DNA of 46,076 bases from Verrucomicrobiia bacterium (GCA_020847615.1 JADLBR010000399.1:1-46076), one strand, 5' to 3'; positions 1 through 11,466 are shown, counted from the stretch's first letter. Numbers and translations are program-made. The notes: generated by a model from the letters alone, not told the origin.

Positions 1-659
1 ACGCCCGTGCCAAAGAGCACGAGGTTGAAGAAGGTGCCGGGGCTGAGGCGATCGATCATGTCGCTGATCTCCTCCTTGAGTTTTTCGAAGCCCGGCTCGC
101 CGCCCTTGTCGTCCTCGAGCATGCTGAGGGAGATGTCGATGAGGAATGCGATGCGTTCGCCGCGGTCGGTGATACCGAAGAAGCGGACGGTGGATGTGCC
201 CAGGCCGAGTCCGCCGGAACCGGTCCCTCCGCCGAGGCCCATGCCGACGCCGGCCTTGCTGAAGGCCTGGAGGCTATTCACGAGCCTGGCATCGGGGGTG
301 GGGGCATCGGCCATGATGGCCGGGAGCGCGAAGTCGGCGATCCGGCTCGCGTTCAGGCGGGGGACCAGCCGGGGCCGGCCGCTGCGCCTCTGTTCCTCCT
401 GGATCCGGACCGTGTACTGGTGTTCCTCCGGCCTGAGCATGCGCTCCGGCGGTGGCACGATCTCGAGCGCGACCTTCTTTTCGAAGAACTCCCTGTAGAC
501 GACGAGGGAGCCGAGGATCAGGAGGGCCGCGACGTGGATGACGGCGCTGACCACGAGCATCGCCCAGAGGGTGCGCCTGAGCCTTCTCGCGAGGTGTGGG
601 AACCACTCCGAACGCGTCCGCGCGAACCTTCCGATGACGCGGCGCGCCCGCTCCTGCAT
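1..659 (-). CDS. Membrane-anchored von Willebrand factor A domain protein (3' end cut by window edge)
   Basis: Only the first ~219 residues are present; the gene runs off the left edge. A basic N-terminus (residues 1-30) is followed by one membrane segment (about 31-55), a charged and glycine-rich linker (about 60-160), and the start of a VWA domain. The motif AFLIDISLSM carries the metal-binding DxSxS signature at D175, S177 and S179. VWA domains bind a divalent cation and usually mediate protein-protein contacts; here the domain would lie outside the inner membrane. I chose the ATG at 659 because an AAGGGG stretch lies just upstream. The frame stays open further upstream into a basic, proline-rich stretch but offers no ATG there. 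The partner and exact role are unknown. Confidence 0.72.
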   Translation of the reverse strand, partial: MQERARRVIGRFARTRSEWFPHLARRLRRTLWAMLVVSAVIHVAALLILGSLVVYREFFEKKVALEIVPPPERMLRPEEHQYTVRIQEEQRRSGRPRLVPRLNASRIADFALPAIMADAPTPDARLVNSLQAFSKAGVGMGLGGGTGSGGLGLGTSTVRFFGITDRGERIAFLIDISLSMLEDDKGGEPGFEKLKEEISDMIDRLSPGTFFNLVLFGTG

Positions 660-993
660 CCGGCCCCTTCTTGCGACGAGGGACCGGATCCCTTGCCGGG
701 TCAAGCGGGGCGGACGCTGCCGGGCATCGGGGACCGCTCGAGGCGCGACGCCGGGCGTGGGAACCTTCGCCGGATGGGATGATCGCGGCTTTTTCGCCAG
801 AGCGGACCGTCTCTTGCCTGATCGCGAACCCGCCTGATTGCCGGTAGCCGTATGAATTCACCTCATTGGGCGCGAGTGCCTGGGTGGCCCGCGCCACTAA
901 CGCCCATTAGCACGAGTGATGCGTGCTGTCGACGGCGTTCCGGAAGGCCGGTTTTGTGTTTTGTGGCGCGGGTCTCCGGAATAGGCTGGTGGG
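660..993. other. Intergenic region between divergent genes
   Basis: This 334-bp stretch separates the leftward VWA gene from the rightward hydrolase gene and should hold both promoters. I see no convincing gene. The only structure I can point to is a short hairpin at 909-927, AGCACG/CGTGCT around a 7-nt loop. No clear -35/-10 pair stands out. Confidence 0.5.
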
Positions 994-3246
994 ATGCAGC
1001 AAGAGGGACGGTTCCATCGGAGGGCGCGCTGCCAGGGGCGGGTTGGCGGCGTACTCTGGCGCATGATCGCCGCAGTCGCGGTGCTGGCGGCGTGCGGGGG
1101 CACGGCTGGGGCGGGGGACCCGCGGCACGGGGATCTCCGGACGCTGGATGGGTATTTCCCGTTCACGCCGGTGGACAGCGCAGCGGCCTGGCAGGCGCGG
1201 TCTGCGGAAATTCGCCTGCGGGTTCTCGTGGCGGCCGGCCTCTGGCCGGAGCCGACGAAGTGCGCCTTGAACGCGGTGGTGCACGGGCGGATCGACATGG
1301 GGGACTACACGATCGAGAAGGTATATCTCGAGTCGATGCCCGGTCACTTTGTCACGGGAAACCTGTACCGTCCGAAGGGGGACGCTGCGGCGGGTAAGTG
1401 CCCCGGGGTCCTGATGCCGCATGGCCACTGGCCCAATGGGCGTTTCGTGGATGCCGGGGAGGGGAAGGGTGGGGACGCGAAGGTCCGCGAAGCGCTTGCC
1501 GGCGGGTCGGAGCGTTTCGAGAGCGCCGCGCGATCGCCGCTGCAGGCCCGATGCGTGCAGGCCGCTCGCATGGGATGTGTCGTCTTTCACTATGACATGC
1601 TCGCGAACGCAGATTCGGTGCAGTTTCCGTCGCATCGGCGGGCGGCACCGCCCGATGCGGATGATGCTGTCGGCCGGGGCTGGTTGCTTGGGGGCGCGCG
1701 GGCGACGGGCTGGCTGCAATCCCGGTTTGGGATCCAGACATGGAATGGGGTTCGGGCGCTGGATTTCCTGTTGGGTCTCCCCGACGTGGATCCCGCGAGG
1801 GTGGCCGTGAGCGGTGCCAGCGGAGGAGCGACGCAAACGATGATGCTGACCGCCATTGACGGGCGCGTCCGCGCGGCATTCCCCGCCGTGATGGTGTCGA
1901 CCGCCATGCAGGGCGGGTGCGCGTGCGAGAACGCCGTGTACCTGAGGATCGGCCAGGGGAACATCGATATCGCGGCGGCGGCGGCGCCCAGGCCGCTGGG
2001 CCTCACCTCCGCGGATGACTGGACGATCGAATTGCAGGGCAAGGGGCATCCCGATCTCCTGGCCCTATACAAGCTGCTGGGTGCGCCCGGAAACTACGAG
2101 GCCCACTTCAACACGCAGTTCAAGCACAACTACAACCATGTCTCGCGAGCGCAGTTCTATGGCTTTCTCAACCGCCACTTCAAACTGGGCCTCCAGGCTC
2201 CGGTGTTGGAACGCGATTTCGAGTTTCTGGGCAGTGACAGGCTCACGGTCTGGGACAGTGCGCACCCGGCGCCAGCGGGCGAGCGCGTGGGCGACCCGCA
2301 CGAGAGATCCCTGACGCAATGGTGGGCCGACGACGCACGGACCCAGATGGCACCCCTGCTGGAGCCCCGGGACCGGGCGGAATTGGATCGCGCGCGAGAT
2401 GTCATCGGGGGGGCGCTGTCCGTGATGCTGGGACGGCGGACGGTATCCGGGGAACAGCTGGAGTTCCTTATCCACGAAGAGGCGGACGGGCCCGGATGCG
2501 CGAAGGCGGAGGGCATTCTGAGGGACAGGGCGTCGGGCGAGGAGGTGGGGGTCACGCTGCTTAAGCCCCCCGGGGACGATTGGGGTCAGGCGCGGTGCAT
2601 CGCATGGCTGGACCCGCGGGGCGCAGGCGCCCTATTCGGGCCTTCGGGGGCGGCGTCGGACGAGGTGGCGTCCGCGCTTGCGGCGGGCTGGGCGGTGCTC
2701 GGCATCGATGTGCATCGGTCCGGATCGACAAAGAACCGACGGGTCATCGACACGAAGGCAAAGTCCGGGGACCCGTGGCAGCGGGATCCGCTTTTCACCT
2801 ATGGCTACAACCCGCCGCTTTTCGTGCAGCGGGTGCATGATGTGATGACCGCGGTGGGATGGCTGCGCGGGTCTTCGGCGGGGCGGTATAAGCGGGTCCG
2901 CCTCATGAGCGCGCGCGGCGCGGGGCACTGGGCCGCGGCGGCATCGGCGGCCCTGGGTGACTCCATCGAGCGCGCGGCCATCGATGTCGGCGGATTCCGG
3001 TTTTCGGACGTGCGGTCGCCGTGGGATGCGGACTTTCTGCCGGGGGCGCCGAAGTACGGGGACATCGGGGGCATGCTACTCCTGTCGGTGCCGCGCCCCA
3101 TCTGGTTGGCCGGCGCGGATGAAGGTGCATTGTCCCGTCTCAAGGCCGCCTATCGCGCCAGCGCCAACGAGGATCGCTTATCCTGCGACGCCGGGGGAGG
3201 AGAGGGAGCGGCGGGGCGCGCCATCGCGTGGCTGGTATCGGAATGA
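994..3246 (+). CDS. Alpha/beta-hydrolase lipoprotein, acetyl xylan esterase/dienelactone hydrolase-like, two tandem domains
   Basis: The 750-residue product looks like a secreted esterase. An arginine-rich N-terminus leads to a hydrophobic stretch ending in LAAC (C34), a good lipobox, so it is probably a lipoprotein. The ATG at 1063 would leave only 11 residues before that cysteine with no positive charge, so I prefer 994. The first catalytic domain has PHGHW (oxyanion region) and the nucleophile elbow SGASGG with S276. From about residue 500 a second similar fold seems to follow; its elbow reads SARGAG, with arginine in the serine position, so it is probably inactive. Related two-domain proteins act on esters of sugars or polysaccharides. 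It lies 139 bp upstream of a nucleotide-sugar operon. The substrate is not evident from sequence. Confidence 0.8.
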   Translation: MQQEGRFHRRARCQGRVGGVLWRMIAAVAVLAACGGTAGAGDPRHGDLRTLDGYFPFTPVDSAAAWQARSAEIRLRVLVAAGLWPEPTKCALNAVVHGRIDMGDYTIEKVYLESMPGHFVTGNLYRPKGDAAAGKCPGVLMPHGHWPNGRFVDAGEGKGGDAKVREALAGGSERFESAARSPLQARCVQAARMGCVVFHYDMLANADSVQFPSHRRAAPPDADDAVGRGWLLGGARATGWLQSRFGIQTWNGVRALDFLLGLPDVDPARVAVSGASGGATQTMMLTAIDGRVRAAFPAVMVSTAMQGGCACENAVYLRIGQGNIDIAAAAAPRPLGLTSADDWTIELQGKGHPDLLALYKLLGAPGNYEAHFNTQFKHNYNHVSRAQFYGFLNRHFKLGLQAPVLERDFEFLGSDRLTVWDSAHPAPAGERVGDPHERSLTQWWADDARTQMAPLLEPRDRAELDRARDVIGGALSVMLGRRTVSGEQLEFLIHEEADGPGCAKAEGILRDRASGEEVGVTLLKPPGDDWGQARCIAWLDPRGAGALFGPSGAASDEVASALAAGWAVLGIDVHRSGSTKNRRVIDTKAKSGDPWQRDPLFTYGYNPPLFVQRVHDVMTAVGWLRGSSAGRYKRVRLMSARGAGHWAAAASAALGDSIERAAIDVGGFRFSDVRSPWDADFLPGAPKYGDIGGMLLLSVPRPIWLAGADEGALSRLKAAYRASANEDRLSCDAGGGEGAAGRAIAWLVSE

Positions 3247-3315
3247 TGGCGTCCATGGAGGTCAGTAAATGCCATGCGCCGGTCAATGATCGCCATTCCA
3301 TGGTGGATTCGGATC

Positions 3316-3366
3316 GCCTAGGTTGCGTCCGGCGGGCGGATCCGCGGTGAGCGGCGCCCGATAGGC
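3316..3366 (+). promoter_or_regulatory. Possible structured 5' leader of the nucleotide-sugar operon
   Basis: A nested hairpin lies just upstream of the ribosome-binding site of the epimerase gene. GCCTA (3316-3320) pairs with TAGGC (3362-3366), CGGGCG (3333-3338) with CGCCCG (3355-3360), and CCGC (3342-3345) with GCGG (3351-3354) around a GGTGA loop. AGGAGG at 3370-3375 follows immediately, 10 nt before the ATG. It could be a cis-acting RNA or a chance fold in GC-rich DNA. It matches no riboswitch class I recognise. Confidence 0.3.
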
Positions 3367-3385
3367 AACAGGAGGCGCAGACAAT

Positions 3386-4438
3386 ATGGGAACAAAGAGA
3401 CAGGCGAGCGAACCGGCGGCGACGAACAAGGACGGACTCATTGTGGTCACGGGCGCGGGAGGCTTCATCGGCGGCGCGCTGGTTCGGTATTTCTGGAACA
3501 AGGGTTTCAGGCGGATCCGGGCCGTGGACAGGAAACCGCTCTACGATTGGTATCAGCGGACGCCGGGCGCGGAATGCCTCAGCATGGACCTGAGCGAGAA
3601 GGAGAACTGCGTCCGCGCGTGCGAGGACGCCTGGGAGGTCTACAACCTCGCGGCCGACATGGGTGGGATGGGCTTCATCGAGCGCTTTCGGGTGGAGTGC
3701 CTGCGCAGCGTCCTCGTCAACACGCATATGACCGAGGCCGCGTGGCGGGCGGGCGCCGGGCGCTACTTCTTCTCCTCCTCGGCCTGCGCGTACAACACGG
3801 AACTGCAGAAGAACCCGAGGGCGATCGCGCTGAAGGAGAGCGACGCGTATCCCGCGATGGCGGAGCGCGGCTACGGGTGGGAGAAACTGTTCTCCGAAAT
3901 GGTGTGCCAGGAGTACTGGGCGGAGCGCGGGATGAAGACGTACGTCGCGCGGTTCCACAACGTGTATGGCCCCTGGGGAACGTGGGACGGCGGCCGGGAG
4001 AAGGCGCCCGCGGCGATCTGCCGCAAGGTCATCGAGGCCAAGGAGAGCGGCCAGCTGGAGATCGAGATCTGGGGCAACGGCGAGCAGACCCGCAGCTTCA
4101 TGTTCATCGACGACTGCGTCCGGGGCATCGACATGATCATGCACTGCGAGGCGCTCACGGCGGTGCCGATCAACCTGGGTTCCAGCGAGCTATTCTCGAT
4201 CAATGCCCTCGTCGGCCTAGCCGAAGAGATCGGCGGCGTTACTCTGCAGCGGCGCTACGATCTCGACGCGCCGCAGGGGGTGGCGGGCCGGAACAGCGAC
4301 AACACCTTCATCAAGAAGGTGCTCGGATGGGAGCCCTCGACCCCGTTCCGCGACGGATTGCGGCAGACGTATCACTGGATCGAGCAGCAGTACCGGGATC
4401 GAAAAGCGGGCAAGCGCACGGTGCGCGACACGGCCTAA
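3386..4438 (+). CDS. GDP-mannose 3,5-epimerase (SDR family)
   Basis: The enzyme would convert GDP-D-mannose to GDP-L-galactose (and GDP-L-gulose) by epimerising C3 and C5. The 350-residue protein has the NAD-binding glycine motif GAGGFIG (G23-G29) in an extended SDR fold. Stretches NLAADMGGMGFI, RFHNVYGPWGTW, GGREKAPAAICRK, TRSFMFIDDCV and GRNSDNTFIKK are hallmarks of the plant enzyme. The catalytic residues known from the Arabidopsis enzyme (C145, Y174, K178, K217) are matched at C134, Y163, K167 and K206 with identical spacing. This is strong evidence for the specific reaction rather than a generic epimerase. The start has AGGAGG 10 nt upstream. It opens a four-gene operon with a sugar-kinase-like protein, a nucleotidyltransferase and a mutarotase. 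Confidence 0.9.
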   Translation: MGTKRQASEPAATNKDGLIVVTGAGGFIGGALVRYFWNKGFRRIRAVDRKPLYDWYQRTPGAECLSMDLSEKENCVRACEDAWEVYNLAADMGGMGFIERFRVECLRSVLVNTHMTEAAWRAGAGRYFFSSSACAYNTELQKNPRAIALKESDAYPAMAERGYGWEKLFSEMVCQEYWAERGMKTYVARFHNVYGPWGTWDGGREKAPAAICRKVIEAKESGQLEIEIWGNGEQTRSFMFIDDCVRGIDMIMHCEALTAVPINLGSSELFSINALVGLAEEIGGVTLQRRYDLDAPQGVAGRNSDNTFIKKVLGWEPSTPFRDGLRQTYHWIEQQYRDRKAGKRTVRDTA

Positions 4439-4467
4439 TACCGGACGGCGGCCACCCGAGGCGGCGA

Positions 4468-5277
4468 ATGATCGCGGACCCTAGGATCACAGAGGTGGTG
4501 GGACGGATACCGTATCGGGCGGCGCTCGCGGGCGGTTGGATCGACCAGCCGTTCGTCTCGCGCCTGAATCCCGAGCCGCCGGGATCGATGGTGGTCGTCA
4601 ACCTGGAGCCCGATGTCCGGTTCATGGATCGGGCCGGGATGGCAACGGGCACCCGGAAGGTCGCCTCGCGATTGTGGGGTGGCCGGGTTCCGCCGGGCGA
4701 TCCGGCCTCGCTCGTGCGGCAACTGTACGAGGAGGAAAACCGTGGGCTCAAGGACCCCTCCGGATCGCAGGACATGATCGGGTTGCTCTATCCGGGCATC
4801 AATCGCTTGGACTACGACTTTGCTCACGAGGGGGGCTATTTTCCGCGGCACATCGAGACATGCGTGGATCCCGGCGTGGCCGGATGGCTGGGGCGCGTGC
4901 TGCACGTGGTCCCCGTGGCGCCGCGCCCTCCCGGCTACAGCCCTCTGGGCGACAAGCGCCTCGACCCGGAATGGGTGCGCCGCCTGGGGCAGACTGGCAA
5001 GGACTGCTATGCGGCGATCCTGGCCCGGGATGCGGGGGCGCTCGGCGCCTCGCTGAACGCGTGCATGGTCTGCTGGGAGGCGCTGCTGCCGCACACCGTG
5101 CGGCACGAGACGCTGGAACTGGACATCGTCGCCCTCCTGCGCCTGTACCAGGACCGCTATCCGGGCGCCATGTACTCAGGCTGCGGCGGCGGATACCTTT
5201 TTGTCGTCGCGGATGAACCTGTCCCGGGCGCGTTCAAGGTGCGGGTGCGGCTGGCGGCAGCCCACGAGCTGGCATGA
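4468..5277 (+). CDS. GHMP-kinase-like sugar kinase, compact form with divergent ATP loop
   Basis: The 269-residue protein resembles GHMP kinases of the heptose-phosphate kinase/fucokinase kind. Motif 1 appears as RIPYRAALAGGWIDQP, a counterpart of the family's substrate motif as GSQDMIGLLYPGINRL, and motif 3 as SGCGGGYLF (S237-L244). The ATP-binding motif, normally PxxxGLGSSSA, seems to be GMATGTRKVA (G57-A66), with arginine in place of the second serine. About 50 residues usually found between motifs 1 and 2 are missing, so the protein is shorter than its ~340-residue relatives. It starts 30 nt after the epimerase stop and overlaps the next gene by ATGA, so it is translationally coupled. It may phosphorylate the anomeric carbon of a free sugar; activity cannot be assumed given the altered loop. 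Confidence 0.68.
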   Translation: MIADPRITEVVGRIPYRAALAGGWIDQPFVSRLNPEPPGSMVVVNLEPDVRFMDRAGMATGTRKVASRLWGGRVPPGDPASLVRQLYEEENRGLKDPSGSQDMIGLLYPGINRLDYDFAHEGGYFPRHIETCVDPGVAGWLGRVLHVVPVAPRPPGYSPLGDKRLDPEWVRRLGQTGKDCYAAILARDAGALGASLNACMVCWEALLPHTVRHETLELDIVALLRLYQDRYPGAMYSGCGGGYLFVVADEPVPGAFKVRVRLAAAHELA

Positions 5278-6089
5278 GGCCCGTTTGCGTCATCGGTGAT
5301 TTTGACAACCTGCGCGCGCAGGGAGTGCGGTTCCTGCAGGAGGCCGCTCGCCTCGGGCCTCTCCACGCCCACCTGCTGGATGACGAGGCTTCGGCCGCGA
5401 TGCGGGGCGCAGCGCCCAAGTTTTCGCTGGCCGAACGCAGGTACTTTCTGGAATCGCTCCGTTTCGTGGCGCGGGTCACTCCCGTGGGCCGTGACGCGCC
5501 CGGCGGAATGCCGCCGTGCGCCGACAGGACCGCCCGCTGGGCCTTCGGCCCGGGTGCCGAGCGTCCCGGTTCGTGCGCGGGGTGGGATGGGGACGGCATC
5601 GAATGCATAGACTTCCGGGCGGAGGATCTCGCGGGCTATCCCGACCCGGTCGCCGGTGGCGCGCCCCCTGAGCCCGGGGCGAGGCGCGTGATCGTCACCG
5701 GCTGCTACGATTGGTTTCATTCGGGGCACGTGCGGTTCTTCGAGGAGGTGTCCGCCCTGGGGGACCTGTACGTTGTCGTCGGCCACGACGCGAACATCCG
5801 GTTGCTGAAGGGGGAGGGGCACCCGATGTTCTCGCAGGAGGAGCGGCGTTATCTGGCGGCCTGCGTGCGATACGTGCGCGAGGCGCTCATCTCATCGGGG
5901 GATGGCTGGCTGGACGCGGAACCGGAGATCGCGCGCGTCCGGCCACACATCTACGCGGTGAACGAAGACGGGGACCGTCCGGAGAAGCGCGCGTTCTGCG
6001 AGGCGAACGGCATCGAATATGCCGTGCTCAAGCGCGAGCCGGCGCCCGGCCTGCCAAGGCGCAGCAGCACCGACCTGCGCGGCTTCTAG
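5274..6089 (+). CDS. Cytidylyltransferase-like nucleotidyltransferase with duplicated domain, N-terminal copy degenerate
   Basis: The 271-residue protein has two nucleotidyltransferase-like halves. The C-terminal half is intact: TGCYDWFHSGHVRFF carries the HxGH nucleotide-binding motif (H149-S-G-H152), LLKGEGHPMFSQEERR follows, and RSSTDLR near residues 263-269 matches the second conserved motif. The N-terminal half begins VIGDFDNLRAQGVRFL, where HxGH has become RAQG, and contains FSLAERRYFLESLRFV, which mirrors FSQEERRYLAACVRYV in the second half. This suggests internal duplication with loss of catalysis in the first copy, the same design as Pcyt2-type enzymes but with the opposite half inactivated. 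In this operon it probably activates a sugar-1-phosphate to an NDP-sugar; the nucleotide used is unknown. Confidence 0.75.
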   Translation: MRPVCVIGDFDNLRAQGVRFLQEAARLGPLHAHLLDDEASAAMRGAAPKFSLAERRYFLESLRFVARVTPVGRDAPGGMPPCADRTARWAFGPGAERPGSCAGWDGDGIECIDFRAEDLAGYPDPVAGGAPPEPGARRVIVTGCYDWFHSGHVRFFEEVSALGDLYVVVGHDANIRLLKGEGHPMFSQEERRYLAACVRYVREALISSGDGWLDAEPEIARVRPHIYAVNEDGDRPEKRAFCEANGIEYAVLKREPAPGLPRRSSTDLRGF

Positions 6090-6107
6090 CGAATCGAGGA
6101 GGCAACC

Positions 6108-6497
6108 ATGCTCAAGACAGGCATTCTCAACCCCGCCATCAATGAGCTTCTGAGCAGGGTCCGCCACACGAATACCGTGGTGATCGCCGACCGGGGCTTC
6201 CCATTCTGGCCCTCGATCGAAACCGTCGACATCTCGCTGGTCGACGGCATCCCCACCGTGCTGGACGTCATCCGCGCGATCCGCCCCAACTTCGTCATTG
6301 GGCGGGCATGGATGGCGGATGAGTTCCGGCGGCAGAATGACGCGCCCACCAGGTGCTCGTTCGAGGCCGCGCTCGCCGGTATCGCGCTGGAGTTCGAGCC
6401 CCACGCGGAATTCAAGCGGCGCGTGCCGCAGGCGATCGGCTTGATCAGGACCGGCGATACGATCCAGTACGCCAACGTGATCCTCGAGTCGGCGTGA
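6108..6497 (+). CDS. RbsD/FucU family sugar mutarotase (pyranase)
   Basis: The 129-residue protein matches the RbsD/FucU family over its full length. These enzymes interconvert anomers or ring forms of free sugars such as L-fucose or D-ribose. The active-site histidine H20 and D28 are in the positions expected from RbsD, GILNPAINELL starts the protein in the usual way, and the C-terminal signature RTGDTIQYANVIL (from R114) is present. A clear GAGGAGG ribosome-binding site lies 6 nt before the ATG. It closes the operon. A mutarotase implies that a free reducing sugar is taken in and must be presented to a kinase or isomerase as one anomer. FucU-type versus RbsD-type specificity cannot be settled by eye. 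Confidence 0.85.
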   Translation: MLKTGILNPAINELLSRVRHTNTVVIADRGFPFWPSIETVDISLVDGIPTVLDVIRAIRPNFVIGRAWMADEFRRQNDAPTRCSFEAALAGIALEFEPHAEFKRRVPQAIGLIRTGDTIQYANVILESA

Positions 6498-6563
6498 GGC
6501 GGCCCACGATCCGGCCCCATCTGGCCACATTGGCCACAACCCCGAGGTCTCGCGCGCGGGCGG

Positions 6564-7445
6564 TCACCGCAGGCGCCGCGCGATGAAATCCTTCGGCGAA
6601 AGCCCGTAGACGCCTTTGAACGCACGCGAGAACTGGAACGGGTCTGAAAACCCGACCTCTGCGGCGACCTCCTTGACCATGATGCCCGGCGCGCGCAGGC
6701 GCTCAGCGGCGAACTGCATCTTGGCGCGCATGAGGAATCCGTAGGGCGTCTGCCGATCGAAGCGCCGGAACAGGCGGCAGAGATACGCGGGATCGACGTG
6801 GCACTCGCGCGCCGCATCGGCGACGCCGGCCAAGCGGAGGAAATAGGTCTGCAGGTGGCGGCGGCAGCGCTCGTACGTCGCGAAAGCGGGCGGAGCGATC
6901 TCCTCCGCGGGCCTCGCGGTCTCGGCGATGCGGTGCAACAAGAGTTCCACCAGCAGCGCGCAGATTGGGCGGGCAAAGGCCGAGCCGCCCTGGCCCGTGC
7001 GGACAAGGTCATCAAAGATCGCCAAAAGTTCGCTCGGCGCCGAGGTCTGCGTCAGCGCACCCGGGGGGATCCCGCAGCGTCTGAGCAGCGGGAGCGCGTC
7101 GCGGCCCGAAAAGTCGACGAAGTACTTCACGAGCGGTTCGGCGGGATCCGTGACGATGCGCTGTGCGATGCCCGGCCCGTAGGCAAAGACGGTCCCGGGA
7201 GAAAGGGCGTGCCTCCTGCGACCGAGCTTCAATTCCCCGCGGCCCCGCGCCACGAACTCGACCGAGAAAAAGGGGAAGGTCTTCCGATCGATCCGGTACT
7301 CGGGCGCACAGTGCTCCAGGCCACCGCAGGCCACGGCGAGGTGCCCTCTGTGCCCGGGGGCCAGGTCCAGGTAGAAGCGGCGCGCCTCATCGACCTGGGC
7401 GGAGAAGAAGTGGGGCTGCCTGTCGGCTGGATCGGTCTTTGCCAT
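6564..7445 (-). CDS. AraC family transcriptional regulator
   Basis: The 293-residue protein has an N-terminal cupin-like sensor half (about residues 15-135, with ELKLGRRRHALSPGTVFAY) and a C-terminal AraC-type double helix-turn-helix, ending in VKEVAAEVGFSDPFQFSRAFKGVYG. Members of this family usually respond to a sugar and activate nearby genes. It converges on the nucleotide-sugar operon with a 66-bp gap, which makes that operon its most likely target. The frame extends 14 codons upstream to a TTG, but the ATG at 7445 is the better start. No palindromic binding site was identified. Confidence 0.85.
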   Translation of the reverse strand: MAKTDPADRQPHFFSAQVDEARRFYLDLAPGHRGHLAVACGGLEHCAPEYRIDRKTFPFFSVEFVARGRGELKLGRRRHALSPGTVFAYGPGIAQRIVTDPAEPLVKYFVDFSGRDALPLLRRCGIPPGALTQTSAPSELLAIFDDLVRTGQGGSAFARPICALLVELLLHRIAETARPAEEIAPPAFATYERCRRHLQTYFLRLAGVADAARECHVDPAYLCRLFRRFDRQTPYGFLMRAKMQFAAERLRAPGIMVKEVAAEVGFSDPFQFSRAFKGVYGLSPKDFIARRLR

Positions 7446-7530
7446 GTGGACCCGGCGGGATCTTCGCCGACAGGAAGGGATTTTCAACCCACATCGGAGG
7501 GCCTCGCTCGACCCGGCACCGCCGGGGGGG

Positions 7531-7612
7531 AAAATGTAGCCGATCGCCTCGGGCGATTGGCGGCCAAACGCTGACGCGTTCGGCTACGGGATGCGATGAG
7601 GAAATTCTCGAG

Positions 7613-7616
<4 letters not shown>
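7531..7616 (-). repeat. 3'-end repeat type 1, copy A (terminator-like, downstream of metH)
   Basis: This element covers the metH stop codon and the following ~80 bp. The outer stem is GTAGCCGA (7536-7543) with TCGGCTAC (7580-7587). Inside are two hairpins: ATCGCC/GGCGAT (7543-7557) and AACGC/GCGTT (7567-7580). Read on the metH strand, the outer stem is followed by ATTTT, as in an intrinsic terminator. The metH TGA lies in the repeat's conserved CTGACTCG edge. It is closely similar to 28062-28147 and, in part, to 13473-13542. The second hairpin has a different sequence but the same pairing in the 28-kb copy. Confidence 0.7.
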
Positions 7617-11374
<3,758 letters not shown>

Positions 11375-11410
11375 GATCCATCAACATGTCATGATATGTT
11401 GATATGTCAA
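11375..11410 (-). promoter_or_regulatory. metH promoter with overlapping palindromic operator
   Basis: On the minus strand a perfect -35 box TTGACA (11410-11405) is followed after 16 nt by CATGTT (11388-11383) as a weak -10, and the ATG comes 8 nt later. A palindrome, ATCAACAT (11380-11387) and ATGTTGAT (11396-11403), lies over the -10 and spacer, the position expected of a repressor site. ATCAA/TTGAT half-sites resemble those of ArsR-type regulators of the methionine cycle such as SahR; that assignment is inference. Confidence 0.5.
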
Positions 11411-11428
11411 AGATTCTCTTTGTGGCCG

Positions 11429-11458
11429 TTGACGGCGCCCCGCCCGCTGGCCTATATA
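11429..11458 (+). promoter_or_regulatory. Promoter of squalene-hopene cyclase gene, possibly leaderless
   Basis: TTGACG (11429-11434) and TATATA (11453-11458) are separated by 18 nt. The run TATATATAAAATTT continues to the ATG at 11467, so transcription would start at or next to the start codon. No ribosome-binding site is present. An upstream in-frame ATG at 11404 would lie within the metH operator and upstream of this promoter, which argues against it as the start. Confidence 0.5.
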
Positions 11459-11466
11459 TAAAATTT

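Noticed and set aside
3547-4467. N-terminal extension of the GHMP-like gene reaching back into the epimerase gene
   Set aside because: The extension is an out-of-frame reading of the epimerase. The ATG at 4468 gives a protein beginning near the family's first motif.
6498-6563. Bidirectional terminator between the mutarotase and AraC genes
   Set aside because: TGGCCACATTGGCCA is present, but there is no GC-rich stem followed by a T-run in either direction.
11375-11466. Cobalamin riboswitch upstream of metH
   Set aside because: The gap to the next gene is only 92 bp, is occupied by promoter-like elements, and shows none of the conserved cobalamin-riboswitch sequence.
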